This document shows, in pieces, positions 1 to 8,582 of a DNA stretch of 64,000 nucleotides (position 1 is its first letter; every line of letters begins with the position of its first letter). Where the stretch lies: positions 1-64,000 of the forward strand of contig NZ_JAROCC010000013.1 of assembly GCF_030433715.1 (NCBI RefSeq). The letters run 5' to 3'. The DNA is from Sporosarcina highlanderae (GTDB taxonomy: Bacteria; Bacillota; Bacilli; Bacillales_A; Planococcaceae). The notes beneath the pieces were generated by a model. It made no database searches and had not been told where the DNA came from. It saw nothing but the letters and a program-made list of their open reading frames with translations. The translations under genes and the position numbers were made by a program.

Positions 1-136
1 TTCCTTCACTTCTACTATAAAAAAATAGTAGCACAAACCATGGCCATGGTCTGCACTACTAATGTTAGTATGTTTCCAATTCAATCAACGGAAATTACTA
101 AGTAAAAAAATAAATCTTTTCATAGTATAAGATTTA

Positions 137-1267
137 TCAAAGTCCAGGCACATTGATTCTCTTAATCTCTTTCACTTTTGCTTTCCCTGGATGTGTATTT
201 GTTATACTGCCATTTAAAACAGCTTCTATTTTATCACCAATCTTAAACTCTTCATTTTCAACGCCTTCCAAGAAAATGTACTTAAAGGCATATAAGCTTA
301 AATCGATATTTCCTATTTCATTTTTTAGCCATTCATACTCTAATCGACTAAAGTCGACGCCGATTAACAACGTATCATCTTTCACTTTAAGGATATATCC
401 TTGAATGACTGTTTCGGGATTTTCTTCTTGCTCCATTTCAGACTGTGCAATTATATATTCAGCAATCTTGGTGAATTTTGCGCCTTGAGAACTTTTATCA
501 CAGCTGGACCAATGAAACTCTTCCTCGGCGCTATTAATATATACTTTCAAATTATACTCTTCAAATTTTTTCGTATGGCAATTAGTCTCTAATTCAATGT
601 CACTTAATGTTAGGACCAATCGTTTAAAGACTTCCTGCTTTACTTTCGGTGACATTTGAAGATCATTGGTTTTCTTTATTTTCGTTAAACTATTAACCCT
701 TGTAGTTTTTCTTGTATTTGTATTTACTTCATTTTTCAATCCATTACCGAACTTTAATTCGAATTCAAAAAGGTCCTGTTGCTTTAGGTTATAATCAAGA
801 GCTAAAATTTCAACCATTCCAGAACGGCCATCCGAACAATCAACCGCAATATAGGTCGTATTCGTTGGATTGACTTCCTCCACCAATTTGCTGCATTTAG
901 TGGTTGTTATTTCACCACTTCCATATTTGTTGCGTGATGTGTCAAAGGTTATCTTCATTGTCTCTCCGTCGTAATTTAAATCAGTGACGATTGGAGCCCC
1001 TTCAAACGTGTAATGGACAATTCGCAAATCAGATGAAACACCTTGTTGCGTGTTTTTATAAAACCTTTCCATTCTTTCCAACCCATTAATGCTACTTACA
1101 TGTTTAAGTACATCTACATTTTCTACGCCTTTCACAGTCGGCCGGGGGCTATCTGTACCTTGTACCCTATCAATCGGATCAATTTCCTCGCCAACCTTTT
1201 CCTCGCAAGCTGTTATAATAAAAAGAAAAGTGATTAATAGGATTATATAGGCTATATTTCTCAACAA
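137..1267 (-). CDS. Hypothetical lipoprotein, 376 aa
   Basis: I do not recognise the family. The N-terminus is a lipoprotein signal peptide: a basic start, a hydrophobic stretch at residues 5-19 and a lipobox ending ITAC with the lipidated Cys at about residue 21. The mature protein should therefore be anchored on the outer face of the membrane. The rest is hydrophilic and mixed alpha/beta. A central region around residues 130-150 contains Cys residues (TTKCSKL, VDCSDG) and a second pair lies near residue 230-260. The start is a TTG (a second TTG follows directly) behind a GGATGTGGTG-like ribosome binding site. It is transcribed divergently from the secreted protein at 1397, and the two may share a regulatory region. 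Function unknown. Confidence 0.7.
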   Translation of the reverse strand: MLRNIAYIILLITFLFIITACEEKVGEEIDPIDRVQGTDSPRPTVKGVENVDVLKHVSSINGLERMERFYKNTQQGVSSDLRIVHYTFEGAPIVTDLNYDGETMKITFDTSRNKYGSGEITTTKCSKLVEEVNPTNTTYIAVDCSDGRSGMVEILALDYNLKQQDLFEFELKFGNGLKNEVNTNTRKTTRVNSLTKIKKTNDLQMSPKVKQEVFKRLVLTLSDIELETNCHTKKFEEYNLKVYINSAEEEFHWSSCDKSSQGAKFTKIAEYIIAQSEMEQEENPETVIQGYILKVKDDTLLIGVDFSRLEYEWLKNEIGNIDLSLYAFKYIFLEGVENEEFKIGDKIEAVLNGSITNTHPGKAKVKEIKRINVPGL

Positions 1268-1396
1268 GACACCACATCCAATCGGTATACTTTTTTATGA
1301 GTGATAATTGTGCTTATAATGAATAGTGTGACATAATTGTTATGAATTTTCAAAAGTATTTTCCTCATACTAAACCAAACGGTAATGAGGTGTTAT

Positions 1397-2086
1397 ATGA
1401 ATCGGGTGTTAGTATGTTGCGTAGCAGCCTGTTTGATAGGTCTGATGATAAAACCAGTTAAATCTATGGCCATTGAAAAAGTTGTTGGGAAAATACCGGA
1501 AGCAAATATCTATTTATATGCTACTGAGAGAGAAGGCAATTTGGAAAAATTCCGATTAGAGGCAAATGGGGTTATTCAATACTTCCCGTTTTGGATCAAT
1601 GTGTCAAATGAGACGTATTGGCCGCAACTGATTTATCATGATATTAATCATGATGGAAAAAAAGAGTTAATCATCATTTTAACTCAAGGGTATGGTACTG
1701 GCATTATTCTTCAAGAGGTTCATGTCCTGCATAATACTGAAACAAATATCGGCAATGTGTATAGGGAAATGATTGTTGATAATCCAATGGCGATTCTTTT
1801 GAAGAACGTGAAAACGAAGTTGACCAAATCGGAAGCTATTATTACGATTGGGAAAGAAAAGACGGTCATAAAAATAGATACATTAGGGATTGAACCGGAG
1901 AATCTTTTTTCCGATGTTGTTACTGATAACTTGATACGATTTGAAGTTATCGATAATCAATTGACGGCCCTCATCGGTGCCCAGATTGCACCCGTTGGTG
2001 GATATATAGGGAGCTTTTATATTACGTATAAATTTCAGAATGGATTGTACGAAGGAACGAATGTCGAATTCGTGCATTCCGACTAA
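1397..2086 (+). CDS. Hypothetical secreted protein with DxNxDG calcium-type loop, 229 aa
   Basis: The protein begins with a signal peptide (MNRVLVCC..., cleavage probably after the KSMA region). The ATG at 1397 is preferred over the upstream ATG at 1385 because GAGGTG at 1387-1392 is the only good ribosome binding site. Around residues 75-85 is DINHDGKKELI, an EF-hand/FG-GAP-like Asp-rich loop typical of extracellular calcium-binding or beta-propeller-like repeats. No catalytic motif is visible and I cannot name the family. A terminator hairpin follows directly. Its divergent neighbour is a lipoprotein, so both are probably cell-surface proteins, but a shared function is not shown. Confidence 0.7.
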   Translation: MNRVLVCCVAACLIGLMIKPVKSMAIEKVVGKIPEANIYLYATEREGNLEKFRLEANGVIQYFPFWINVSNETYWPQLIYHDINHDGKKELIIILTQGYGTGIILQEVHVLHNTETNIGNVYREMIVDNPMAILLKNVKTKLTKSEAIITIGKEKTVIKIDTLGIEPENLFSDVVTDNLIRFEVIDNQLTALIGAQIAPVGGYIGSFYITYKFQNGLYEGTNVEFVHSD

Positions 2087-2102
2087 CAAGAGGTAAATAA
2101 GG

Positions 2103-2127
2103 AAAGAGTGCTTCTTCGGCACTCTTT
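2103..2127. terminator. Bidirectional terminator between secreted protein and thrS
   Basis: Nine-base-pair hairpin AAAGAGTGC / GCACTCTTT with a TTCTTCG loop. T-rich sequence follows on the plus strand. It lies between two convergent genes and could stop transcription from both. Confidence 0.75.
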
Positions 2128-2129
2128 TC

Positions 2130-3326
2130 TTATTCCGCTTTTAATAAATTCAAGACATCATCAATGACTAACTGACCAAGGTCCCCTTCTTTACGCTTCC
2201 GTACAGAAACCATTTGTTTTTCAACTTCCCGATCACCAACAATCATCATATACGGAACCTTCTGCTTCTCCGATTCCCTAATTTTCAATCCCATCTTTTC
2301 AGCACGGTCATCCACATTCACACGGTATCCCTTTGCTGCAAGCTCCTTCTTTACTTCCTCAGCATAAGCTACATGCATATCAGCAATCGGAATGATCCTT
2401 ACTTGCTCCGGTGCGAGCCATAATGGAAATTCCCCTGCATAATGCTCAATGAGAATGGCAAGGAATCTCTCGACAGAGCCGAAAATCGCTCGATGGATAA
2501 TGATTGGGAATTCAAGTTCATTCTCTTCCTTAATGTACCGGCAATTGAACTTCTCCGGCATTTGGAAATCTAATTGCACAGTTCCACATTGCCAACTCCG
2601 CCCTAACGAATCCAGTATGTGAAAATCTATCTTTGGACCATAAAACGCCCCATTTCCTTCGTTAATACGATAAGCCATTCCCCGCTGTTTAAGCACCTCT
2701 TCCAGTGACTGTTCCGCTTTGTTCCATAAATCGATGGAGCCCATATAATTTTCCGGCCTTGTCGATAATTCGACTTCATAACTGAAACCGAATTCCGAGT
2801 AGATATCGTCTATCAAATCCAATACACAATCGATTTCTTGTTCAATTTGATCCTTGCGGACGAATAGATGTGCATCGTCTTGTGTAAATGCACGTACTCG
2901 TAATAGTCCATTCAAGGATCCTGATAATTCGTGGCGGTGCACTAAACCTAATTCCGCATAACGGATTGGCAATTCTCGATAACTTCTCCGTTTATGATTA
3001 AATACAAGCATCGCACCCGGACAATTCATCGGTTTCAATGCATACTGCTGTTCATCTACATCCGAAAAATACATGTTCTCATGATAATGATCCCAATGGC
3101 CGGATTGTTCCCATAATCCTTGCTTCATCATAATCGGTGTTTTAATCTCTTCATAGCCTGCTTCCTGATGCTTTCTTTTCCAAAATTGCTCCAACTCATT
3201 GCGCACAATCATCCCTTTCGGCAAATAAAACGGCATGCCTGGCGCTTCTTCTGATGACATGAATAATTCAAGCTCCTGGCCCAATTTACGATGATTCCTT
3301 TTTTCAATATCCATTTGTACTGACAT
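2130..3326 (-). CDS. thrS: Short threonyl-tRNA synthetase lacking TGS and editing domains, 398 aa
   Basis: Class II aminoacyl-tRNA synthetase charging tRNA-Thr with threonine. The protein starts directly at the catalytic core (RNHRKLGQEL near residue 10). Zinc ligands of the ThrRS active site are visible as Cys in MNCPGAM, His in DDAHLF and His in IIIHRAIFGS. Motif 2 (RHELSGSLNGLLRVRAFTQ) and motif 3 (GSVERFLAILIEH) are present. The last ~100 residues form the anticodon-binding domain. Usual bacterial ThrRS is about 640 aa, so roughly 240 N-terminal residues (TGS domain and the Ser-tRNA-Thr editing domain) are missing. The start at 3326 has a strong AAAGGAGGAATT ribosome binding site just downstream of the T-box terminator, so the 5' end looks designed rather than broken. 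Probably a threonine-starvation-inducible paralog comparable to B. subtilis thrZ in regulation; the full-length enzyme would be elsewhere. Confidence 0.93.
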   Translation of the reverse strand: MSVQMDIEKRNHRKLGQELELFMSSEEAPGMPFYLPKGMIVRNELEQFWKRKHQEAGYEEIKTPIMMKQGLWEQSGHWDHYHENMYFSDVDEQQYALKPMNCPGAMLVFNHKRRSYRELPIRYAELGLVHRHELSGSLNGLLRVRAFTQDDAHLFVRKDQIEQEIDCVLDLIDDIYSEFGFSYEVELSTRPENYMGSIDLWNKAEQSLEEVLKQRGMAYRINEGNGAFYGPKIDFHILDSLGRSWQCGTVQLDFQMPEKFNCRYIKEENELEFPIIIHRAIFGSVERFLAILIEHYAGEFPLWLAPEQVRIIPIADMHVAYAEEVKKELAAKGYRVNVDDRAEKMGLKIRESEKQKVPYMMIVGDREVEKQMVSVRKRKEGDLGQLVIDDVLNLLKAE

Positions 3327-3344
3327 TGTAATTCCTCCTTTTTT

Positions 3345-3600
3345 TATATAAAAAAACCGCATTCGTCCCTCGTAAAGGGACGAATGCGGTCGTGGTACCA
3401 CCCTGATTCCGCCATGTTTAAAAACCATGGCGCTCAATTGATAACGGTCTCCCGATCATAGTTTCCTGCAAAATGCAGTCCTCAATGATTGCTCAAAGGT
3501 GGTAAATCAACTCTTCTGCTACAGGATTTCCAGCCAAGATCCTGTTCTCTGGTAAATCTTCCGAAATGATTCATATCCTTCTCAACGCTTCATATTAAAT
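3345..3600 (-). promoter_or_regulatory. T-box leader (proximal copy), threonine specific
   Basis: Minus-strand leader RNA next to thrS. It contains the conserved T-box AGGGTGGTACCACG (plus-strand 3391-3404), a Stem I AGAGA motif, and a specifier region with ACCACC (3498-3503 on the plus strand), giving a Thr ACC codon. A 15-bp terminator stem (3356-3370 with 3376-3390) is followed by seven T residues. Uncharged tRNA-Thr is expected to stabilise the antiterminator and allow thrS transcription. Confidence 0.95.
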
Positions 3601-3601
3601 T

Positions 3602-3863
3602 AAAAAAGACCGCATTCTTCCCCAAGAAAGGGACGAATGCGGTCGTGGTGCCACCCTGATTTCGCCATGTTTAAAAAGCACAGCGCTTCAATCGATAACG
3701 GTCTCCCGATCATAGTTTCCTGCAATACGCAGTCCCCTATCATAGCTTAAAGGTGGTAAATCAATTCTTCCGCTACAGGACTTCCAGCCGTGATCCTGTT
3801 CTCTGGTGAAGCTTCCCGAATGATTCGTGTCCTTCTCAATGCTTGTTTATAGAAAGTTAATTG
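3602..3863 (-). promoter_or_regulatory. T-box leader (distal copy), threonine specific
   Basis: Second complete T-box leader, closely similar to the proximal one over its whole length. T-box AGGGTGGCACCACG is at plus-strand 3644-3657, the ACCACC specifier region at 3752-3757, and the terminator stem is 3608-3617 with 3635-3644 followed by a T run at 3602-3607. The two leaders are in series, so transcription must pass two tRNA-sensing terminators before reaching thrS. B. subtilis thrZ is known to carry three such leaders in tandem. Confidence 0.95.
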
Positions 3864-3869
3864 TATTAT

Positions 3870-3898
3870 ATTATATGTGACTATTAATAATCTGTCAA
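3870..3898 (-). promoter_or_regulatory. Sigma-A promoter of the thrS T-box transcript
   Basis: Perfect consensus on the minus strand: TTGACA (plus 3893-3898), 17-bp spacer, TATAAT (plus 3870-3875). The transcript would start near 3863, just before the first T-box Stem I. Confidence 0.9.
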
Positions 3899-3918
3899 TA
3901 ATAAAATCAAGCATGTTA

Positions 3919-3947
3919 AAAGGCGCCCGATTTTATCGGGCGCCTTT
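3919..3947 (-). terminator. Terminator downstream of aconitase
   Basis: Perfect 12-bp stem AAAGGCGCCCGA / TCGGGCGCCTTT with a 5-base loop, just after the aconitase stop codon. On the minus strand it is followed by TTTTAAC. It separates acnA from the thrS promoter. Confidence 0.85.
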
Positions 3948-3957
3948 GTTAAGCTTA

Positions 3958-6672
3958 TTAGTTATTCTTCATTTTATCACGAAGAACCATTTGAAGGATT
4001 CCACCGTGACGGTAATAGTCGATTTCAACTTCGGAGTCGAAACGAGCTAATACGTCAAACTCTTTAACAGAGCCGTCATTTGCAGTTGCTGTCACTTTCA
4101 GGATATCGCGTGGTTTTACGCCTTTCGCGATATTTACGCTAATTTCCTCTTCACCTGTTAGGCCAAGTGTTTCTGCACTTTCGCCATTCAAGAATTGAAG
4201 TGGAAGAACACCCATCATGACAAGGTTCGAACGGTGGATACGCTCATAGCTTTCAGCGATGACTGTTTTGATTCCTAAGAGTGAAGTACCTTTTGCTGCC
4301 CAGTCACGTGAAGAGCCCATTCCGTAGTCTTTGCCTGCAAGTATTGCAAGACCTGTTCCATCCTCTTGGTAACGCATAGCAGCGTCATAAATCGGGCAAA
4401 TTTCTTTAGTTGGCCAGTATGTCGTGTAGCCGCCTTCAGTGCCTCTTGCGACTTGGTTACGGATACGGATGTTCGCGAATGTACCACGCATCATTACTTC
4501 ATGGTTACCACGGCGTGAACCGTAAGAGTTGAAGTAACGTGGCTCTACGCCGCGTTCGCGCAAGTATTTACCAGCAGGCGTATCTTTACCGATTGCGCCT
4601 GCAGGAGAAATATGGTCAGTCGTGATTGAATCACCGAATTTACCGATGACACGAAGTCCGGATAGAGCTTCGATATCAGCAGGCTCTTTTGACAAGCCTT
4701 CGAAGAACGGTGGGTTTTGGATATAAGTCGAGTTTTCATCGAAATCATATAATGAATCGTCAGTTGTCTCGATTGCATTCCAAGCTTCGTTCTCCGTAAA
4801 TACGCGAGCATATTCTTTACGGAATAGTTCAGGTGTTACTGTCGCTTTAACGACTTCCTTCACTTCTTCCGATGTTGGCCAAAGGTCTTTGAAGAATACA
4901 TCCGTGCCGTCTTTCGCTTTACCGATTGGATCTTTTTCGAAGTCGATATCGACAGTTCCAGCAAGCGCATAAGCGACAACAAGTGGCGGTGAAGCCAAGT
5001 AGTTCGCTTTCACAAGTGGGTGGATACGTCCTTCGAAGTTACGGTTACCGGATAGTACTGAAGATACTAAAAGGTCGTTTTCTGTAATCGTTTTTTCGAT
5101 TTCAGGAAGAAGTGGACCTGAGTTCCCGATACATGTCGTACATCCATAACCAACTGTGTTGAATCCGATTTGATCCAAGTATTTAGAAAGGCCGGAGTCC
5201 TCTAAGTAGCCTGTAACAACTTTTGAACCTGGTGCAAGTGAAGTTTTCACGTATGCAGGAGGTGTAAGTCCTTTTTCAACAGCTTTCTTCGCAACAAGTC
5301 CGGCACCTAACATAACGTAAGGGTTGGAAGTGTTTGTACAAGAAGTGATTGCTGCAATTGCAAGGTCACCTGTTTTCATACCAACAGTGCGGCCGTCCGC
5401 AAACTCAACTGTTCCTTGCTTTTCGAATTCCTTTGGAGTAAGACCGAAGCCTTGGTTTCCTTCAGGAGCTACAACGGATTCCTTAAATGAACGTTGTAGT
5501 TCTGTAAGCGGGATCATATCTTGCGGACGCTTAGGGCCAGCAAGGTTTGCTTCAATTTTTGTTAGATCAATTTCGATCACTTCTGTGTAAGTAGGATCTT
5601 CATTATCTGGCGTGAAGAACATATCATTTTCTTCAAGATATTTCTTAACGACTTGGATATGATCTTCTTCTCGTCCTGTTAGACGCATATAGTCAAGGGA
5701 TTCTTCGTCAACTGGGAAGAAACCGCAAGTCGCACCGTATTCAGGAGCCATGTTCGCAATTGTTGCACGGTCTGCAAGCGGTAATTTCGATACTCCAGGT
5801 CCGAAGAACTCGACGAATTTACCAACAACGCCATGTGCACGAAGTGTTTGTGTCACTTTAAGTGCAAGGTCTGTAGCAGTCGTTCCGTTTGGAAGTTCGC
5901 CAACAAGTTTTACACCGATTACTTCTGGAATCGGGAAGTACGAAGGTTGGCCAAGCATACCTGCTTCTGCTTCAATACCACCAACACCCCATCCAAGAAC
6001 ACCGATACCGTTGATCATTGTTGTATGGGAGTCTGTTCCGACTAATGTATCTGGGTATGTTTCGTATGTGCCATCTTCGTTTTCGATTGCGTGTACAACG
6101 CTTGCAAGGTACTCAAGGTTAACTTGGTGAACGATACCAGTTGCTGGAGGAACTGCACGATAGTTATCGTACGCTTTTTGTGCCCAGCTCAGGAACTGAT
6201 AGCGCTCAGCGTTACGTTCGAATTCAAGTTCCATGTTCAAGCGCAATGCGTCTGCTGAACCGTAACGGTCGACTTGTACGGAGTGGTCGATAACAAGATC
6301 GACTGGAATCTCAGGATTAATTTTATTAGGGTCTCCACCCATTTCAGCCATAGCTGAACGAAGGGATGCAAGGTCAACAACAACTGGAACTCCAGTGAAG
6401 TCTTGTAGGATAACGCGGGAAGGTTTGAAAGGAACTTCTGCGTCTTTATCTGCATCCTTGCCCCATTTTGCCAAGTTTTCGACGTGTTCGTCTTTGATCA
6501 CATAACCGTCATGTTGGCGCAAGACGGACTCTAATAGCACTTTTACTGAATAAGGTAGTTTGGAAACGTTCGCAACGCCTGCATCTTCAAGTGCTTTGAT
6601 GTGGTAAAAGTTATATGTTTTACCATTCAACTCGAAAGATTTGCGGCTGTTGTGCAAATTGCTTTTTGCCAT
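3958..6672 (-). CDS. acnA: Aconitate hydratase (aconitase A), 904 aa
   Basis: Interconverts citrate and isocitrate in the TCA cycle with a [4Fe-4S] cluster; in Bacillus the apo-enzyme also binds RNA. The three cluster ligands are Cys445 ([10 protein letters not shown]) and Cys511/Cys514 ([12 protein letters not shown]). The swivelling C-terminal domain carries [13 protein letters not shown] and the catalytic-site region [13 protein letters not shown]. Length matches the usual about 900 aa of AcnA/CitB. The ATG at 6672 is chosen over an upstream in-frame ATG at 6717 because AGGAGGAATT sits directly before it and homologs begin at this point. It is monocistronic, with its own promoter, an adjacent dyad at 6753-6767 that may be an operator, and a terminator. 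Confidence 0.98.
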   Translation of the reverse strand: MAKSNLHNSRKSFELNGKTYNFYHIKALEDAGVANVSKLPYSVKVLLESVLRQHDGYVIKDEHVENLAKWGKDADKDAEVPFKPSRVILQDFTGVPVVVDLASLRSAMAEMGGDPNKINPEIPVDLVIDHSVQVDRYGSADALRLNMELEFERNAERYQFLSWAQKAYDNYRAVPPATGIVHQVNLEYLASVVHAIENEDGTYETYPDTLVGTDSHTTMINGIGVLGWGVGGIEAEAGMLGQPSYFPIPEVIGVKLVGELPNGTTATDLALKVTQTLRAHGVVGKFVEFFGPGVSKLPLADRATIANMAPEYGATCGFFPVDEESLDYMRLTGREEDHIQVVKKYLEENDMFFTPDNEDPTYTEVIEIDLTKIEANLAGPKRPQDMIPLTELQRSFKESVVAPEGNQGFGLTPKEFEKQGTVEFADGRTVGMKTGDLAIAAITSCTNTSNPYVMLGAGLVAKKAVEKGLTPPAYVKTSLAPGSKVVTGYLEDSGLSKYLDQIGFNTVGYGCTTCIGNSGPLLPEIEKTITENDLLVSSVLSGNRNFEGRIHPLVKANYLASPPLVVAYALAGTVDIDFEKDPIGKAKDGTDVFFKDLWPTSEEVKEVVKATVTPELFRKEYARVFTENEAWNAIETTDDSLYDFDENSTYIQNPPFFEGLSKEPADIEALSGLRVIGKFGDSITTDHISPAGAIGKDTPAGKYLRERGVEPRYFNSYGSRRGNHEVMMRGTFANIRIRNQVARGTEGGYTTYWPTKEICPIYDAAMRYQEDGTGLAILAGKDYGMGSSRDWAAKGTSLLGIKTVIAESYERIHRSNLVMMGVLPLQFLNGESAETLGLTGEEEISVNIAKGVKPRDILKVTATANDGSVKEFDVLARFDSEVEIDYYRHGGILQMVLRDKMKNN

Positions 6673-6752
6673 TTGTGAATTCCTCCTTTTTCGACTGAAA
6701 AGGCCGTAAATAAGCATCTTTTCTCTACTTCATCATAGTACATCTGTGTTCA

Positions 6753-6767
6753 TAAGTAAAATACTTA
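6753..6767. promoter_or_regulatory. Dyad operator candidate in aconitase leader
   Basis: Perfect 15-bp inverted repeat TAAGTAAAATACTTA located just downstream of the acnA -10 element, where a repressor would block initiation. B. subtilis citB is repressed by CcpC at ATAA/TTAT dyads, but this sequence only loosely resembles that consensus. Confidence 0.45.
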
Positions 6768-6780
6768 AAATTTATAGTAT

Positions 6781-6809
6781 ATCATAAGAAAAAGTAATGA
6801 CCTTTTCAA
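6781..6809 (-). promoter_or_regulatory. Sigma-A promoter of acnA
   Basis: Minus-strand TTGAAA (plus 6804-6809), 17-bp spacer, TATGAT (plus 6781-6786). The leader before the ATG at 6672 would be about 100 nt. Confidence 0.7.
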
Positions 6810-6913
6810 TCTTTGATAACATTCAATTTATCCAAGAGTTTGCTAATTTTTAATGATTTATTAACACTAATATGTCATGATAGGTGTATAGACAAACAGA
6901 AAGGGTGTAAATC

Positions 6914-7459
6914 ATGGACAAAGCACTATTAGTGATCGATTATACGTATGATTTCGTTGCAGAAGATGGAGCGCTAACTTGCGGTCAGCCTGGTATTGAT
7001 TTAGAGGGATATATTACCGAATTGACAAGAAAGTTTTTGGATGATGGGCAACTTGTCATCATGCCAGTTGATGTTCACGAGAAAGATGACCCCTACCATC
7101 CGGAAACTAAATTATTTCCTCCGCATAATATTAGGGGAACAGCCGGACGAGAACCGTTTGGTACTTTGCATACTCTTTATGAGGAAAGGAAAGAAGAGAT
7201 TCTTTGGGTGGATAAGACACGCTACAGTGCCTTTGCGGGTACCGATCTTGAAATACAATTACGAGCGCGCGGTATAACCGAATTGCACTTAGTCGGTGTT
7301 TGTACAGATATCTGTATCCTCCACACATCAGTCGACGCTTACAATAAAGGGTTCGACATAATCATCCATGAAAAAGGGGTTGCAAGCTTTAATCCCGCAG
7401 GTCATGAGTGGGCACTTGGCCATTTTGAAAATTCATTAGGCGCGACAATCATCCGATAA
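6914..7459 (+). CDS. pncA: Nicotinamidase (isochorismatase-like cysteine hydrolase), 181 aa
   Basis: Predicted to hydrolyse nicotinamide to nicotinate for NAD salvage. The catalytic triad of the family is visible: Asp9 (LLVIDYTYDF), Lys101 (WVDKTRYSAF) and Cys134 (GVCTDICILHT). Metal-binding positions Asp53, His55 and His71 (PVDVHEKDDP, LFPPHNIRGT) match the nicotinamidase PncA/YueJ subgroup rather than isochorismatases. The length is close to the Bacillus enzyme. The start is preceded by AAAGGGTGTAA. It is divergent from acnA and convergent with no close partner, so probably monocistronic. An NAD-linked regulator, NiaR, occurs at 21046, but I see no shared operator. Confidence 0.9.
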   Translation: MDKALLVIDYTYDFVAEDGALTCGQPGIDLEGYITELTRKFLDDGQLVIMPVDVHEKDDPYHPETKLFPPHNIRGTAGREPFGTLHTLYEERKEEILWVDKTRYSAFAGTDLEIQLRARGITELHLVGVCTDICILHTSVDAYNKGFDIIIHEKGVASFNPAGHEWALGHFENSLGATIIR

Positions 7460-7493
7460 TCCTCTCCTTATTAGTAATTTTTTTGCTTAAAAT

Positions 7494-7519
7494 GTTTGAC
7501 GTATCGAAATATCGGATAT
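7494..7519 (+). promoter_or_regulatory. Candidate sigma-B promoter
   Basis: GTTTGA (7494-7499), 14-bp spacer, GGATAT (7514-7519) resembles the general-stress sigma-B consensus GTTTAA / GGGTAT. It lies about 50 bp upstream of a stress-type small membrane protein. No good sigma-A promoter is seen in this gap. Confidence 0.5.
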
Positions 7520-7568
7520 TCATATACTACGGAAGCAATTATGAATTACTAAAAGGAGATGAAGGAAA

Positions 7569-7823
7569 ATGAGCTTTATTTGGTTCTTAATTATTGGAGG
7601 AGTTATAGGTTGGCTTGCAGGCCTCATTTTAGGGAAAGACATTCCGGGCGGCATTATTGGTAATATTATTGCTGGTATCGTCGGTGCTTGGGTTGGTGGA
7701 ATGCTTCTTGGCCAATGGGGACCACGGGTTTCTGATTTCTATATCATCCCAGCCCTATTAGGAGCACTAATCCTTGTGTTTATTGTGAGCTTGATCATGA
7801 AATCGATGCGTAGAGCATCATAA
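7569..7823 (+). CDS. GlsB/YeaQ/YmgE-family small membrane protein, 84 aa
   Basis: Small integral membrane protein of the transglycosylase-associated/GlsB (YeaQ, YmgE) stress family. Three hydrophobic segments are visible: residues 3-20, 28-48 and 58-78. The Gly-rich pattern GGVIGWLAGLILGKD and GGIIGNIIAGIVGAWVGG is characteristic of the family. The molecular role is not established. AAAGGAGATG precedes the start. It is flanked upstream by a sigma-B-like promoter and downstream by a strong terminator, so it is likely a single-gene stress transcript. Confidence 0.9.
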   Translation: MSFIWFLIIGGVIGWLAGLILGKDIPGGIIGNIIAGIVGAWVGGMLLGQWGPRVSDFYIIPALLGALILVFIVSLIMKSMRRAS

Positions 7824-7861
7824 AAAACAAAAGTGCAGGGCGCACGGAGTCTATACGAATA

Positions 7862-7897
7862 AAAAGAGCATCGAGGGTTTTCCCTCGATGCTCTTTT
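7862..7897. terminator. Strong bidirectional terminator
   Basis: Perfect 16-bp stem AAAAGAGCATCGAGGG / CCCTCGATGCTCTTTT with a TTTT loop and T runs on both strands. It serves the convergent GlsB-family gene and the lytic transglycosylase gene, whose stop codon touches the stem. Confidence 0.93.
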
Positions 7898-8557
7898 TTA
7901 ATCTTCTCCTTGTTGTTGACTCTCGAATTCATTGAAGAACCATAAGACATCTTCAACATATTTATCGCTCCGGTTATAAAGATAAATAGCTTGTTCAATT
8001 TTACCTTCAGCGGCCCCGCTTCTTGACAAATAATTGGCAGCACTGAAAATCGCGTCTTCGATATCATATGGATCTGCAATTCCATCTCCATTCGCATCGA
8101 CGCCATACCCGCCATGCTTTTTAATAACCTCTGGATTGGTTTTATCTTTTTCTGGGATATCCCCTTTTCCAAGGCCCTCACATCCTGGATAGCTCCAACC
8201 GACAAATGTACAAGGCATGAATTGCATATGGCCTTCCGCACCCACTGGAGACAATAAAGGATCCATTGTTGAAAAACGGGTTTCAATCCGATGATGTGCA
8301 GCTAACAGCGTCCAAGGAATTCCGTATTCCTCTCCAGCTGCCTTGTAAATTGGAATGTAATCCTCAGGAATTACAGTTGCTGTATGCCTATCTTGAAATT
8401 CAAGCAACGTACTCGCAGATTTCTTCAACAAAGCTGGATTTTCTATTGCTGTCCAAACAATTGCTGATAAGGTAAAGGTGACGACAGCGACGGGTATAAA
8501 TAAAACGATCATGAATAATTTCGCTTTTATAGATAATCCCTTTTTCTTCTTTTTCAC
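7898..8557 (-). CDS. Membrane-anchored lytic transglycosylase (lysozyme-like), 219 aa
   Basis: Predicted peptidoglycan-cleaving lytic transglycosylase. A basic N-terminus (KKKKKG) is followed by one membrane segment (about residues 14-38), then an extracellular lysozyme-like domain. The catalytic Glu is in AAHHRIETRFS, followed by GHMQFMPCTF and the later ANYLSRSG and LYNRSDKYVEDV motifs typical of soluble lytic transglycosylase folds. A GVDANGDGIADPYDIEDA loop is calcium-binding-like. I prefer the GTG at 8557 because AAAGGGTGAT is correctly spaced there; an ATG at 8575 is possible but has no ribosome binding site. It lies 25 bp after the sco gene in the same direction and is probably cotranscribed with it. 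Confidence 0.85.
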   Translation of the reverse strand: MKKKKKGLSIKAKLFMIVLFIPVAVVTFTLSAIVWTAIENPALLKKSASTLLEFQDRHTATVIPEDYIPIYKAAGEEYGIPWTLLAAHHRIETRFSTMDPLLSPVGAEGHMQFMPCTFVGWSYPGCEGLGKGDIPEKDKTNPEVIKKHGGYGVDANGDGIADPYDIEDAIFSAANYLSRSGAAEGKIEQAIYLYNRSDKYVEDVLWFFNEFESQQQGED

Positions 8558-8582
8558 TGCATCACCCTTTTCCATTCATCAT

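Noticed and set aside
40-60. ACCATGGCCATGGT palindrome near the window start
   Set aside because: Short self-complementary sequence with no T-run, promoter or neighbouring gene start that would give it a role.
3327-3437. N-terminal extension of ThrRS up to 3437
   Set aside because: The extra codons read through the T-box terminator and antiterminator; the ATG at 3326 has the ribosome binding site and matches the catalytic-core start.
5750-6130. Open frames opposite aconitase and similar long antisense ORFs over ponA, dinG, cca and others
   Set aside because: Mirror-strand shadows of real genes caused by codon bias; no ribosome binding sites or conserved motifs.
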